Source: JADFJB01 sp964464595 | GTDB lineage: Bacteria > Zhuqueibacterota > JdFR-76 > DREG01 | Assembly: GCA_964464595.1 (NCBI GenBank) | Contig: CAYXGW010000015.1 | Location: 4,352-68,351, forward strand | DNA: 64,000 nt | Direction of reading: 5' to 3' | Shown: piece after piece, positions 45,073-53,617 of the stretch | Layout of the letters: each line of letters begins with the position of its first letter | Numbering within the stretch: the stretch's first letter is position 1 | The notes under the pieces: model-generated | Database searches by the model: none | Seen by the model: the letters and a program-made list of their open reading frames with translations, nothing else | What the model was told of the DNA's origin: nothing | Position numbers and translations under genes: made by a program

Positions 45073-46752
45073 GTGTTCTCCCGACGATACGAATCCATGA
45101 TCGGAGTGCTCTCAAAAAAAAACGAGATCGATGCTGTTACCGAGTTTTTTCAATTGTTCAAGACACCTTGGGAGTTTTATCAGCACGGAAAATCATATGA
45201 TGTTGTCATCTTGTCAAGAAATGATTTCAATGAAATAAAGGCAAAAGTGGTTATTATATACAGTTCAGAATATGGAGTATGGGACTCTCTCCAAGAATAT
45301 GGACCAGGTCCCTTGCACAAAAATACTCTTGTGAGGTACAACGGTCAAAGTTTCCCTATTTATCACAAAATTGCGACTTTCACTGGTGCGAGTAATCCTC
45401 TGCTTTTTCATGGTAATGAGTCTGAAGTTGCAGGTTTGACGACTGAATATGAAAAAATAGAGGTTTTGCGGCTTGGCTACGATCTCTTTGAAGAAGTGGC
45501 CTTTTTGCTCTCAGTAGGCCAGCCTTGTGAATATGCCCTGATTCCCACATTGCAACTTCATATATCCCTACTAAGAGATTGTATCGTTAGAGCGGGAATC
45601 CCAATTGTTGAGATTCCACCGGTTCCAGCAGGATTTGATTTTATAACTTGTCTTACCCATGATGTAGATTTTGTGCGTATAAGGAATCACAAATTCGATC
45701 ATACCATGTGGGGCTTTCTTTTTCGAGCTTCAATGGGTTCATTTTTCGACTTTATAAGGCGGAAAATTTCAGTGACTCACCTTATGAAGAATTGGAAGGC
45801 TGTTGTATCGCTTCCTTTCGTTTATTTGGGCATGGCTAAGGATTACTGGCTGCAATTTGATCGATATATGGAAATTGAGGCAGGGCTAGCTTCAACTTAT
45901 TTCTTTATCCCATTTAAGCATCGATGGGGCGATAATTTAAACACGAGATTTTCAAAAAGGCGAGCCGTAAAGTATGATATTACTGAATTGCGGAATTGGA
46001 TAAATACTCTTTTAGAACAAGGCCATGAAATTGGCGTCCATGGAATTGATGCATGGCATAGCCCAAGGAAGGGACGCGAGGAATATAGACGTGTTTCAGA
46101 TATTACAGGGGAAACTGAATTGGGCATTCGGATGCACTGGCTGTGTTTTGATCGTACTTCCCCCCAAACGTTGGATGAGGCTGGTTTTAGCTACGACTCC
46201 ACATTTGGCTATAACGATGCGGTCGGATATCGCGGGGGCACTACACAAGTATTCCGCCCACTTGGCACAAAGAATCTCCTGGAACTGCCTTTTCAAATCC
46301 AAGATACTGCCCTGTTCTATCCCAAGAGCATGGGTCTGTCGAAAACACAAGCCTGGGAGTTTTGCGAAAAGCTTATCCGGAATTCGAAATTACATGGCGG
46401 AACTCTCACGATACTTTGGCACCATAGAAGTCTGGCTCCCGAACGATTGTGGGCTGATTTCTATATCAAATTATTGGATAAGCTAAAATCATGTCCTACT
46501 GGATTCTGGACAGCCAAACAGGTGACCCAGTGGTTTCAGAAGAGAAGAAGCGTAACTTTCAAAAATGTTTCATTCACTAAAAATACCCTCCTCTTAAATC
46601 TGGAGCACCAAGGTGAAACCAACGGCTCAGGTCTTACATTCAGGATTTATTCAGGGAAGAACGGCACGAGCAAGTCGGTAGAAGAATCCCTGGGATATAT
46701 TGACGTTCCCTGGAATGGTCAATGTAATCTTCAAATTCCGTATACCGGTTAG
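45073..46752 (+). CDS. Polysaccharide-deacetylase-like protein
   Basis: The 559-residue protein has an N-terminal unknown region (1-190) and then a NodB-like fold: CLTHDVDF (190-198) with the catalytic and metal Asp pair, and EIGVHGIDAWHS (about 319-330) with the H-x-x-x-H-type metal site. FSYDSTFGYND is the typical middle motif, and TILWHHRSL near the end supplies the catalytic His. It would remove acetyl groups from amino sugars of the polymer or its precursors, but no clear signal peptide is seen. The GTG start at 45073 is weak; the frame is open upstream to 45004 without a start codon. Confidence 0.75.
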   Translation: MFSRRYESMIGVLSKKNEIDAVTEFFQLFKTPWEFYQHGKSYDVVILSRNDFNEIKAKVVIIYSSEYGVWDSLQEYGPGPLHKNTLVRYNGQSFPIYHKIATFTGASNPLLFHGNESEVAGLTTEYEKIEVLRLGYDLFEEVAFLLSVGQPCEYALIPTLQLHISLLRDCIVRAGIPIVEIPPVPAGFDFITCLTHDVDFVRIRNHKFDHTMWGFLFRASMGSFFDFIRRKISVTHLMKNWKAVVSLPFVYLGMAKDYWLQFDRYMEIEAGLASTYFFIPFKHRWGDNLNTRFSKRRAVKYDITELRNWINTLLEQGHEIGVHGIDAWHSPRKGREEYRRVSDITGETELGIRMHWLCFDRTSPQTLDEAGFSYDSTFGYNDAVGYRGGTTQVFRPLGTKNLLELPFQIQDTALFYPKSMGLSKTQAWEFCEKLIRNSKLHGGTLTILWHHRSLAPERLWADFYIKLLDKLKSCPTGFWTAKQVTQWFQKRRSVTFKNVSFTKNTLLLNLEHQGETNGSGLTFRIYSGKNGTSKSVEESLGYIDVPWNGQCNLQIPYTG

Positions 46753-46760
46753 GATTTGGT

Positions 46761-47936
46761 ATGGCCAGGATTTGCATGTTAGCATTCACACAATACTTAA
46801 GTGATTCGAGAGTGCGACGTGAAGCAGAAGCGCTCACCGGTCGCGGTGACGAAGTGGATTTCATCGGCCTAATTGAACCATTACATGATAATGTGAGAAT
46901 CTGCAATGGCGTCAGGATTTACCCAATTTCGGTAGTAAGGTATCGCGGCAAGAGCATATTAGCCTATCTATTCAAATATTTGAACTTCTTTGTTAAAGCT
47001 TTTTTCCTGATAGCCTACCTTTTTCACAAAAGGCGTTACGAAATTGTCCAGGTGCACACCATGCCGGACTTTATGGCTTTTGCTGCCTTGATCCCAAGGA
47101 TGTTGGGAGCAAAGATCATCCTGGATGTACATGAGCTAATGCCTGAACTTTACATGAGCAAATTCGGACTAAGCGAACACCACTTCTTGATTAGATTCGT
47201 AACCTTAATCGAACGACTCAGTATAGCATTTGCACATAAGGCAATTGCAGTGCATGTGCCACATCGAGATGCACTTGTCAGACACGGAAGTCCGAAAGAT
47301 AAATTTAGCGTCCTGCTCAATCTACCTGATCCTGCTATTTTTTCACGTTCCGAAAACAGGCGCCATAACGTCGATGGAAAGTTTCGGCTAGTCTACCATG
47401 GCACAATTTCGCCTAGACATGGCCTCGAAGTCGCATTTCGCGCTATAGGTTTGGCAAAAAAACATATCCCTGGTCTGGAATTCTATGTGATAGGTGAAGG
47501 TGATGATCGCGAACAATTGCTCGAAAGGTTAGATGAACTTGAGTTGAACGACTGCATAAAATTCAGCCGGGGTAGAGTGCCGTTGAAAAAACTGCCTGCC
47601 TTGATTGAACAGGCTGACCTAGGAATCGTGCCCATCTCATACGACCCATTTACAAAATATATGCTGCCGGTAAAACTAATGGAATATCTAAAACTTGGAA
47701 TTCCGGTAGTCGTGGCCAGAACGAGGACCATCGAGACCTATTTCGATGATACGATGGTAAGATATTTTGGACCCGGCAATGCCAAAGAACTCGCAAATCA
47801 CATCGTAGATCTTTACAAGAATGAACACAAGCGAGAGCTTTTGGTTTCGAATTCGGAAAGATTTAACAGAGCATTCAGTTGGAACGACCAAAAGGAAACA
47901 TATTACAGCCTCATTGATTCCTTAGTGTTGCAATAG
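46761..47936 (+). CDS. GT4-family glycosyltransferase (second)
   Basis: The 391-residue GT-B enzyme starts MARICMLAFTQYLSDSRVRR, the typical loop of GT4 enzymes with S-D-x-R-V-R-R-E. It has HGTISPRHGLEVAFRA and EQADLGIVPI in the donor domain, ending near KLMEYLKLGIPVVV. Here the usual E-x7-E is reduced to MEYLKLGIP. It starts 9 bases after the deacetylase-like gene, so they are co-transcribed. Acceptor and donor are unknown. Confidence 0.86.
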   Translation: MARICMLAFTQYLSDSRVRREAEALTGRGDEVDFIGLIEPLHDNVRICNGVRIYPISVVRYRGKSILAYLFKYLNFFVKAFFLIAYLFHKRRYEIVQVHTMPDFMAFAALIPRMLGAKIILDVHELMPELYMSKFGLSEHHFLIRFVTLIERLSIAFAHKAIAVHVPHRDALVRHGSPKDKFSVLLNLPDPAIFSRSENRRHNVDGKFRLVYHGTISPRHGLEVAFRAIGLAKKHIPGLEFYVIGEGDDREQLLERLDELELNDCIKFSRGRVPLKKLPALIEQADLGIVPISYDPFTKYMLPVKLMEYLKLGIPVVVARTRTIETYFDDTMVRYFGPGNAKELANHIVDLYKNEHKRELLVSNSERFNRAFSWNDQKETYYSLIDSLVLQ

Positions 47937-48162
47937 AAAAGATGGGTCGTTACTGAATGTTGAGGATATCCAAAAGGCCCAAATCATGTTATGGTAATTG
48001 ATAAATGATACTCTATTGAACACCGGATTTGGAATGGCAACACAAACCTTCGATTGATGTTTTTTTCGGGCAGGCGATTTATTGGTGTGAAAACACTTAT
48101 CTTGGTAGGAGACCGAAGAATCCAAGTCAGAAAGTATAGCCGATATAACAAAGGAGAGTTTC

Positions 48163-48903
48163 ATGAAAGACAGAGTAATAGTTATAGGGCTGGGAGAAAT
48201 TGGAAAGCCCTTGTTTGAACTTATCAATAAGAAGTATGAGACAATCGGAATTGATATTGATCCTGTCGAAGTAAACGGTGTATTTGATATTTTACACATC
48301 TGTTATCCCTTTAACATCGAAAATTTTGTGGACTCCTGTGTCAATTATATCGCCAAATATAGACCCTCTTTGACAATAATTAACAGCACTGTGACTCCAG
48401 GCATATCAAGACGAGTTTATGATCTTTCTGGAACGCCTGTGGTCCATAGCCCTGTGCGTGGTAAGCATAGAAGAATGGCAGAAGATGTTCTTCATTACAC
48501 AAAATTTATCGGAGGTGTTAATCGTTATTCCAGTCAGAAGGCTGCGAGACACTTCAAAAGTATTGGATTGAAAACCAAGATACTATCTTCGCTAGAAGCT
48601 ACTGAATTAGCCAAGCTAACTGAAACTACCTATTTTGGCCTTCTTATAACTTGGGCACAAGAAGTTGAGAGATTTTGCGACAAATTTGGCCTCGATTATG
48701 ATGAAATCGTATCCTTTTACGAGGAGATTCGATTTCTACCGCCAGTTAAATACTTCCCGGGATATATCGATGGCCATTGCGTTATGCCGAATGTGAGAAT
48801 ATTAAGGAATACGTTTACATCCGAACTTCTTGACGCAATTGAAAAATCCAATGAGATGAAAGGCAGTAGCAATGTAGTAAGAGAATTGATAAAACAGGCG
48901 TAA
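48163..48903 (+). CDS. Shortened UDP-glucose/UDP-ManNAc dehydrogenase-like protein
   Basis: The 246-residue protein has the NAD motif GLGEIGKP at the N-terminus and INSTVTPG, SPVRGKH (in place of SPER) and KLTETTYFGL from the central helix. It also has GYIDGHCVMPN, which corresponds to the GGHCIPVDP catalytic cysteine motif of the UDP-ManNAc/UDP-GlcNAc 6-dehydrogenase group. At about 246 residues it lacks the C-terminal UDP-binding domain of full enzymes (usually 400-440), so normal substrate binding would have to come from a partner or the activity has changed. A strong AAGGAG site precedes the ATG. Confidence 0.72.
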   Translation: MKDRVIVIGLGEIGKPLFELINKKYETIGIDIDPVEVNGVFDILHICYPFNIENFVDSCVNYIAKYRPSLTIINSTVTPGISRRVYDLSGTPVVHSPVRGKHRRMAEDVLHYTKFIGGVNRYSSQKAARHFKSIGLKTKILSSLEATELAKLTETTYFGLLITWAQEVERFCDKFGLDYDEIVSFYEEIRFLPPVKYFPGYIDGHCVMPNVRILRNTFTSELLDAIEKSNEMKGSSNVVRELIKQA

Positions 48904-49501
48904 TTTTTATGGGAACTTTACTCCATCGTTCTTGGGTGACTTAGGTGGTGTAGAAATTGCCAAAATACTCAAATGCGCCTATGTCTTCAGCACATCCACT
49001 AGGAATGAGAATCCCAGGAAAATCATTGGACAGACCAACAATCAATGCTCGCGTCTATTACAGGGGGACGAGGCTTGGAGCCTAAACTTGTTATTATCCC
49101 TCCAAATCAATCTGGTTAAACCTTCACATGTTGCCAGACAGTTTAATTTAAAAAAATAATTGATATTATTAAATTCAACATGTTAACTAAATCATAACTA
49201 CTACCGATAAATATTATGGATGATTCTTGGTACAGATAATTCCTAAGAAGGAATTGATATTTATTGGATTAAGACAAGACTTCACCAGTATGTTGCTCTG
49301 TTTTGATTTGGTTTAAGCTACTCGCAAATACGCTCCGATTTTACTACTGGTTCCCAAAATGGTCAATCCTTCCTTAAAGCCATAAATGACGTGACGAATT
49401 ATAATCGCATAACCGAGCCACAATCTGATGAGATTACTCCAGCTGTGCCAAAAAGGGGCTTGGTTGTAATTCGAGGTTTGTAAAAAAAGAAAAGGTTATA
49501 T
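48904..49501 (+). other. Apparent gene-decay region
   Basis: This 598-base gap has open frames without starts. 48932-49159 gives 75 codons ending NLVKPSHVARQFNLKK, and 49307-49483 gives 58 codons with TTGSQNGQSFLKAINDVTNY and ending GLVVIRGL, directly after a stop and without a start codon. Both have ordinary protein-like composition but I cannot name a family. It looks like remnants of one or more genes lost from the polysaccharide locus. Confidence 0.4.
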
Positions 49502-51088
49502 ATGCAGATAATTAAGTTAACAAGATTCATATTTCATATGTTTAATATCTTTGTTTTGTCATTAATGTCTACTACCCTGAATGCCAGAACATATTATATA
49601 GCTAAAACTGGTTCAGATAACAATAATGGTTCTCTGAATGCACCGTGGCAAACGCTTGATAAAGTCAATAGCCAGAGTTTTTCACCAGGAGATTCTATCC
49701 TTTTTTTAAGTGGTCAGACTTGGACAGGCACATTAGAAATATCTAGTTCTGGAACTGCCAACAAACCAATTACTTTTGGGACTTATGGTAGTGGGGGTAA
49801 ACCAATAATTGATGCTGATGGACTGAAAAGGGCTATTTTTATTGGTGTAGGAAAACATCATATCATTATAGATGGACTAAAGGTAGTAGGAGCTAGAGGG
49901 TCCAAGGGTGATAGTGGAGGTGTCCTAATTGAAGGATCTGATATTATAGTGAAAAACTTAATTGCAACTAAAAATAAATTTTCAGGTTTACGATTAGAAA
50001 ATACTAATCGTGTGAGCCTTGACAATGTTACAAGCTATGACAATATTGGCTCCGGTATATCACTGGCAAAAGTGAATGATGTTACAGTTAGCAACTGCAA
50101 TATATATCGCAATGGCAAAATTGCTGATTATCATAACGGTATTGGTGGAGTAGGCACTAACATCATTATACAGAAGAGCAAGATTTACGACAATGCATCG
50201 AATTGTGCAGAATCTGGCAGGCCATCAGATGAACCGTCAAGTCCAAAGTACAAGCAATTATGTCATGGTATCTATATAGTAAGGGGATCGGTTTGTACAG
50301 ATTGCGAAACTGACTTTGTGATTATTGAAGACAATATAATTTATAACAATAATTTTGGCAACGGAATTGCTTTTAGTGCCAGTAGTGGTACTATTAAGCG
50401 TAATCTTGTTTATGATAATTCTGTTGCAGGCATTTTGGTGAGTGCTCAGGAAGATGCAGGAGATATTTATATTGAAAATAATGTCGTTCATGATAATTGG
50501 GCAGGTATCCAAGCTCATGATTATAAATACAACAAAAACACACGGCTCTTCGTTTATAATAATACTGTCTATAATAATGATAAACAATTCCCTGATAAGC
50601 CAGAAGCAAAACTATACGGAGAGTTTGTTGTGAACAGACCATTTAAAGTTTTGAAAATAAAAAACAATATTTTCTATAGTGAAAATCGTATTCCAGTGAG
50701 ATTTACAGGAAATAATAATGAAGTTGAAAGTGATAATAATTGTTTTTATAGAAATTCCGGAGATAATCTTATCGCTTATTCGGGAAAGGGTAGTCTCACG
50801 CTTGGGGAATGGAGAGATATTTCAGGGAATGATATTCATTCATTAGATGTCAATCCAGGTTTCGTTGATTCTGCCAATAATAAAATTAAGCTAAAAGCCG
50901 GATCTGCCTGTATTGATGCCGGTACAGATGTGGGTTTGACTCAAGACATTGTAGGCACCTCAATTCCCCAAGGTCCGGCGCCTGATATAGGTGCTTATGA
51001 ATTTGGGGTCGGATCTGACAAAAATGCCCCCTCAAGCCCGAAAAATGTTAAGGTCACTCAAGGAAAAGCTGGAGAGAAACCACTGTAA
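49502..51088 (+). CDS. Secreted parallel beta-helix protein, probably truncated
   Basis: The 528-residue protein has a signal peptide (hydrophobic about 10-25, then LNARTYYIAKTGSD). It then has a right-handed parallel beta-helix (about 30-480) of the pectate-lyase/alginate-lyase-like type, with repeated short units such as GIYIVRG and NNIIYNNNFGNG, and a DIGAYEF stop typical of this family. It ends abruptly in PSSPKNVKVTQGKAGEKPL, the beginning of an Fn3-type or linker domain, so the reading frame probably once continued. In polysaccharide loci such proteins act as lyases, epimerases or adhesins; no catalytic set can be confirmed here. Confidence 0.82.
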   Translation: MQIIKLTRFIFHMFNIFVLSLMSTTLNARTYYIAKTGSDNNNGSLNAPWQTLDKVNSQSFSPGDSILFLSGQTWTGTLEISSSGTANKPITFGTYGSGGKPIIDADGLKRAIFIGVGKHHIIIDGLKVVGARGSKGDSGGVLIEGSDIIVKNLIATKNKFSGLRLENTNRVSLDNVTSYDNIGSGISLAKVNDVTVSNCNIYRNGKIADYHNGIGGVGTNIIIQKSKIYDNASNCAESGRPSDEPSSPKYKQLCHGIYIVRGSVCTDCETDFVIIEDNIIYNNNFGNGIAFSASSGTIKRNLVYDNSVAGILVSAQEDAGDIYIENNVVHDNWAGIQAHDYKYNKNTRLFVYNNTVYNNDKQFPDKPEAKLYGEFVVNRPFKVLKIKNNIFYSENRIPVRFTGNNNEVESDNNCFYRNSGDNLIAYSGKGSLTLGEWRDISGNDIHSLDVNPGFVDSANNKIKLKAGSACIDAGTDVGLTQDIVGTSIPQGPAPDIGAYEFGVGSDKNAPSSPKNVKVTQGKAGEKPL

Positions 51089-51488
51089 CTTATGCAAACC
51101 GGTGAGAGACGTGGCGTATGAATGTAAAAATTGTGTATCGTAAGTAGCGACTGGCATCGTTTCATCGTTGATGTAGCAACTACGGAAAATTTTAGAATTT
51201 TATGATGCCAGATGAAATTTTGCCACGACCTAATCCCCGGTTCTTTTCTGCTCTGAATCGTTTAAACAGTTCTCTCTTAAGGAATTGGCAAGACAATTTC
51301 TAAGCACTCTTCAAGATATCCAATTCTTCCAGGCTTACAGACTACAAGGAAATTATAAATTATCCAGCGGCTAGCTGTATTTATTTGTATCTAACTATAA
51401 CTAGATAAGATTGTTTTGAAGATGAACAAGAATTGAAGCTCATATAGAAAACATATTATAGAATCCTTTTTCATAATCTTCATTAAAC
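51089..51488 (+). other. Intergenic stretch with an inverted repeat
   Basis: The only structure seen is actggcatc (51150-51158) facing gatgccag (51204-51211), with a loop of about 45 bases. No convincing gene remnant or promoter was found. Confidence 0.4.
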
Positions 51489-52529
51489 TTGGTCAAAACT
51501 AAGAAAAACATACTATTCGGTTTAGCATCATTTATTCTTGCCCTATTGGTCACAGCCATATTGGCAGAATTGCTCTTGGCTTTGATTCATCCAGTTCAAT
51601 ATCGCAAGCCGTATGAAAAACTGCCAGAAGATGTTTGGCGCGAGCTGCTTCACAAGCCATCCCCTATCCCCGGTTTGGCTTATGAACTCGCCCCTAATCG
51701 AGAGTCGTATTCTCATGGGGCATTAATTCGAACCAATAGCTTCGGCATGCGGGATGATGAGCCACATTTTAAACCTAATGATGACACGTCATTACACCGG
51801 ATAGTTGTAATAGGAGACTCTTTTACTCTTGGTTTCGGTGTTAGTGCGGAGAGTACCTACTCAAATGTACTTGAGAAAATGCTCAATTTTGGAGATAATT
51901 TGGAGGTTCTAAACCTTGGTGTAGGCGGTTATTCGACCTATGATGAGGCTTTGGTACTTGAACACAAGGGAGTCCTTTGGAATCCAGACCTGGTCGTTAT
52001 TGGTTACTATCTAAATGATCCGGAAATCGATCCAGTACAACCGCTTCACGCCTACTATAGCGAACTGTGGTGGTGGCAACATTCAAATTTGCTTAGATTA
52101 GTAGTAAAACTCAAGAACCATTGGGACGTCATGACATTAGGTGAAGGAGACTATTATAGGTATTTGCATGCACCGAGACAACGAAAATGGCAAAGTGTAC
52201 TTGACGCATTTAATAAAATTGGCACTATTTCACAAAAACATGACATTCCTGTTCTCGTTTTGATTTTTCCAGTCGCTACGGAAAGGCCTTGGGCTGGTTA
52301 TCCGTATCTGGATTTGCATCATCAAGTAACAGCCGCTGCGAAGAGAAATAGTCTCTATGTAGTAGATCTTTATTACAATTTTTCGCGCTATCCACCCAAG
52401 AAACTTACAGTTAGTCGAACGGATAATCACCCCAGCAAACTCGGGCACCAAGTTGCTGCAAGCGCGATCTATCATTGGATATTGACGAACAGAGCGTTAT
52501 ATTCATTCTCTATGCCACAAGCGGAATAA
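51489..52529 (+). CDS. Membrane-anchored SGNH/GDSL-family hydrolase
   Basis: The 346-residue protein has an N-terminal membrane segment (about 5-30), block I VVIGDSFTLGFG with the nucleophile Ser (about 118), GVGGYST (block II Gly), GYYLNDPEID (Asn of block III), and DNHPSKLGH with the catalytic Asp and His (block V). Such proteins remove or transfer O-acetyl groups on polysaccharides (AlgX/AlgJ-like role) or act as lipases or esterases. In this locus modification of the exported polymer is the likely role. TTG start; no clear ribosome site. Confidence 0.82.
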   Translation: MVKTKKNILFGLASFILALLVTAILAELLLALIHPVQYRKPYEKLPEDVWRELLHKPSPIPGLAYELAPNRESYSHGALIRTNSFGMRDDEPHFKPNDDTSLHRIVVIGDSFTLGFGVSAESTYSNVLEKMLNFGDNLEVLNLGVGGYSTYDEALVLEHKGVLWNPDLVVIGYYLNDPEIDPVQPLHAYYSELWWWQHSNLLRLVVKLKNHWDVMTLGEGDYYRYLHAPRQRKWQSVLDAFNKIGTISQKHDIPVLVLIFPVATERPWAGYPYLDLHHQVTAAAKRNSLYVVDLYYNFSRYPPKKLTVSRTDNHPSKLGHQVAASAIYHWILTNRALYSFSMPQAE

Positions 52530-52648
52530 ACGTTCCCAGATTTTGGCGCTAATTGTCATATATCTTGGTTTTTTCATTATGATTAAAATATTCTTTACCG
52601 GAAAAATAATTGTGGCAATCTCACAAAACGTAATGTGATTAATGAAAT

Positions 52649-53218
52649 ATGCACAACTCAGTTTATATCCACCCTCAAGCCTTAGTTGAAACAGACCAGA
52701 TTGGTCCTCGAACTCGTGTCTGGGCATTTGCGCATGTGATGAAAGGTGCTGTTATCGGCAGTGACTGTAATATTTGCGACCATGCTTTTGTCGAAAACAA
52801 TGTTGTAATAGGGAACAGGGTAAAGATTAAGAATGGAGTTGCAGTTTGGGAAAAAGTTACCATTGAAGATGATGCGTTTTTGGGACCCAATTGTGTTTTA
52901 ACGAACGATATTAATCCCCGTTCTGAAATTACCAAAGGTTCTGAAAGTTTGCTGCCAACACTAATAAAGAAAGGTGCTACAATTGGCGCGAACGCAACTA
53001 TTGTTTGTGGGATAACTCTTGGAGATTATTGCTTCATTGCCGCTGGCGCAGTAATTACCAAAGATGTTTTGCCGTATGCATTAATGGTTGGGGTCCCAGC
53101 TCAATTAAACGGATATATGTGCCGTTGTGGTGAGAAGATAGATTTTTCAAAACCCTGTATCTGTAGTAGAAAATACAATTTAATCGATGAGGTTTGTCAG
53201 TTACAGAATAACATTTGA
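52649..53218 (+). CDS. Left-handed beta-helix (hexapeptide) N-acetyltransferase, WlbB/WbpD-like
   Basis: The 189-residue protein is built of hexapeptide repeats ([LIV]Gxxxx), for example VIGSDCNICDHAFVENNVVI and TIGANATIVCGITLGDYC, with AAGAVITKDV at the end. This is the fold of WlbB/WbpD, which N-acetylate UDP-2-acetamido-3-amino uronic acid. The tail MCRCGEKIDFSKPCIC has four cysteines spaced as a small metal-binding knuckle. With the oxidoreductase (35008) and aminotransferase (36212) it completes the set for a 2,3-diacetamido sugar. It is the last gene of the locus, followed by a terminator. Confidence 0.85.
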   Translation: MHNSVYIHPQALVETDQIGPRTRVWAFAHVMKGAVIGSDCNICDHAFVENNVVIGNRVKIKNGVAVWEKVTIEDDAFLGPNCVLTNDINPRSEITKGSESLLPTLIKKGATIGANATIVCGITLGDYCFIAAGAVITKDVLPYALMVGVPAQLNGYMCRCGEKIDFSKPCICSRKYNLIDEVCQLQNNI

Positions 53219-53243
53219 AAGTTTATAAAGCAGTTTGATATAT

Positions 53244-53268
53244 AAACCGGCAGCCGCCGGTTTTTTTT
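53244..53268 (+). terminator. Rho-independent terminator closing the polysaccharide locus
   Basis: aaaccggc (53244-53251) pairs with gccggttt (53256-53263) around agcc, followed by a T-run to 53268. It lies 26 bases after the acetyltransferase stop. Confidence 0.88.
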
Positions 53269-53547
53269 GTACAAAATGTTTTAATCTTGCATCTCACACT
53301 ATCCACAAATAGGTTAGTCTATAACCAAATACCCTTTACTGAACTGATATTTACTTTCATTAATATTCATTTTAACAATCCTAAATTATCAAAACATAAT
53401 TATAATTAGTTTATCATAAGCGGTTATTAGACATTCTGTTTATGAATTTCATATTTGTTATTCATACTTGTAATTCACTTTCTAAGTGTGATATGATGAT
53501 ATCATCTAAGTTATTTATAAATAATAGGATACAATGGGAAATATATT

Positions 53548-53563
53548 TGGCACAATTGTTGAA
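53548..53563 (+). promoter_or_regulatory. Near-consensus sigma-54 promoter
   Basis: TTGGCAC-AATTG-TTGAA: the -24 element is perfect and the spacing to the -12 element is right (GG 53549-53550 and GA 53561-53562 are 12 apart), but the -12 GC is GA. It lies 55 bases before the ATG of the carbohydrate-binding surface protein. Confidence 0.5.
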
Positions 53564-53617
53564 CTAAAGATGTGAAAAACGATGACTAACGAACACAAGC
53601 GAAAATGAGATAAAAAT

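Noticed and set aside
51089..51488. Possible group II intron or retron RNA after the beta-helix gene
   Set aside because: Only one short inverted repeat is present; no domain V-like hairpin or reverse transcriptase is near.
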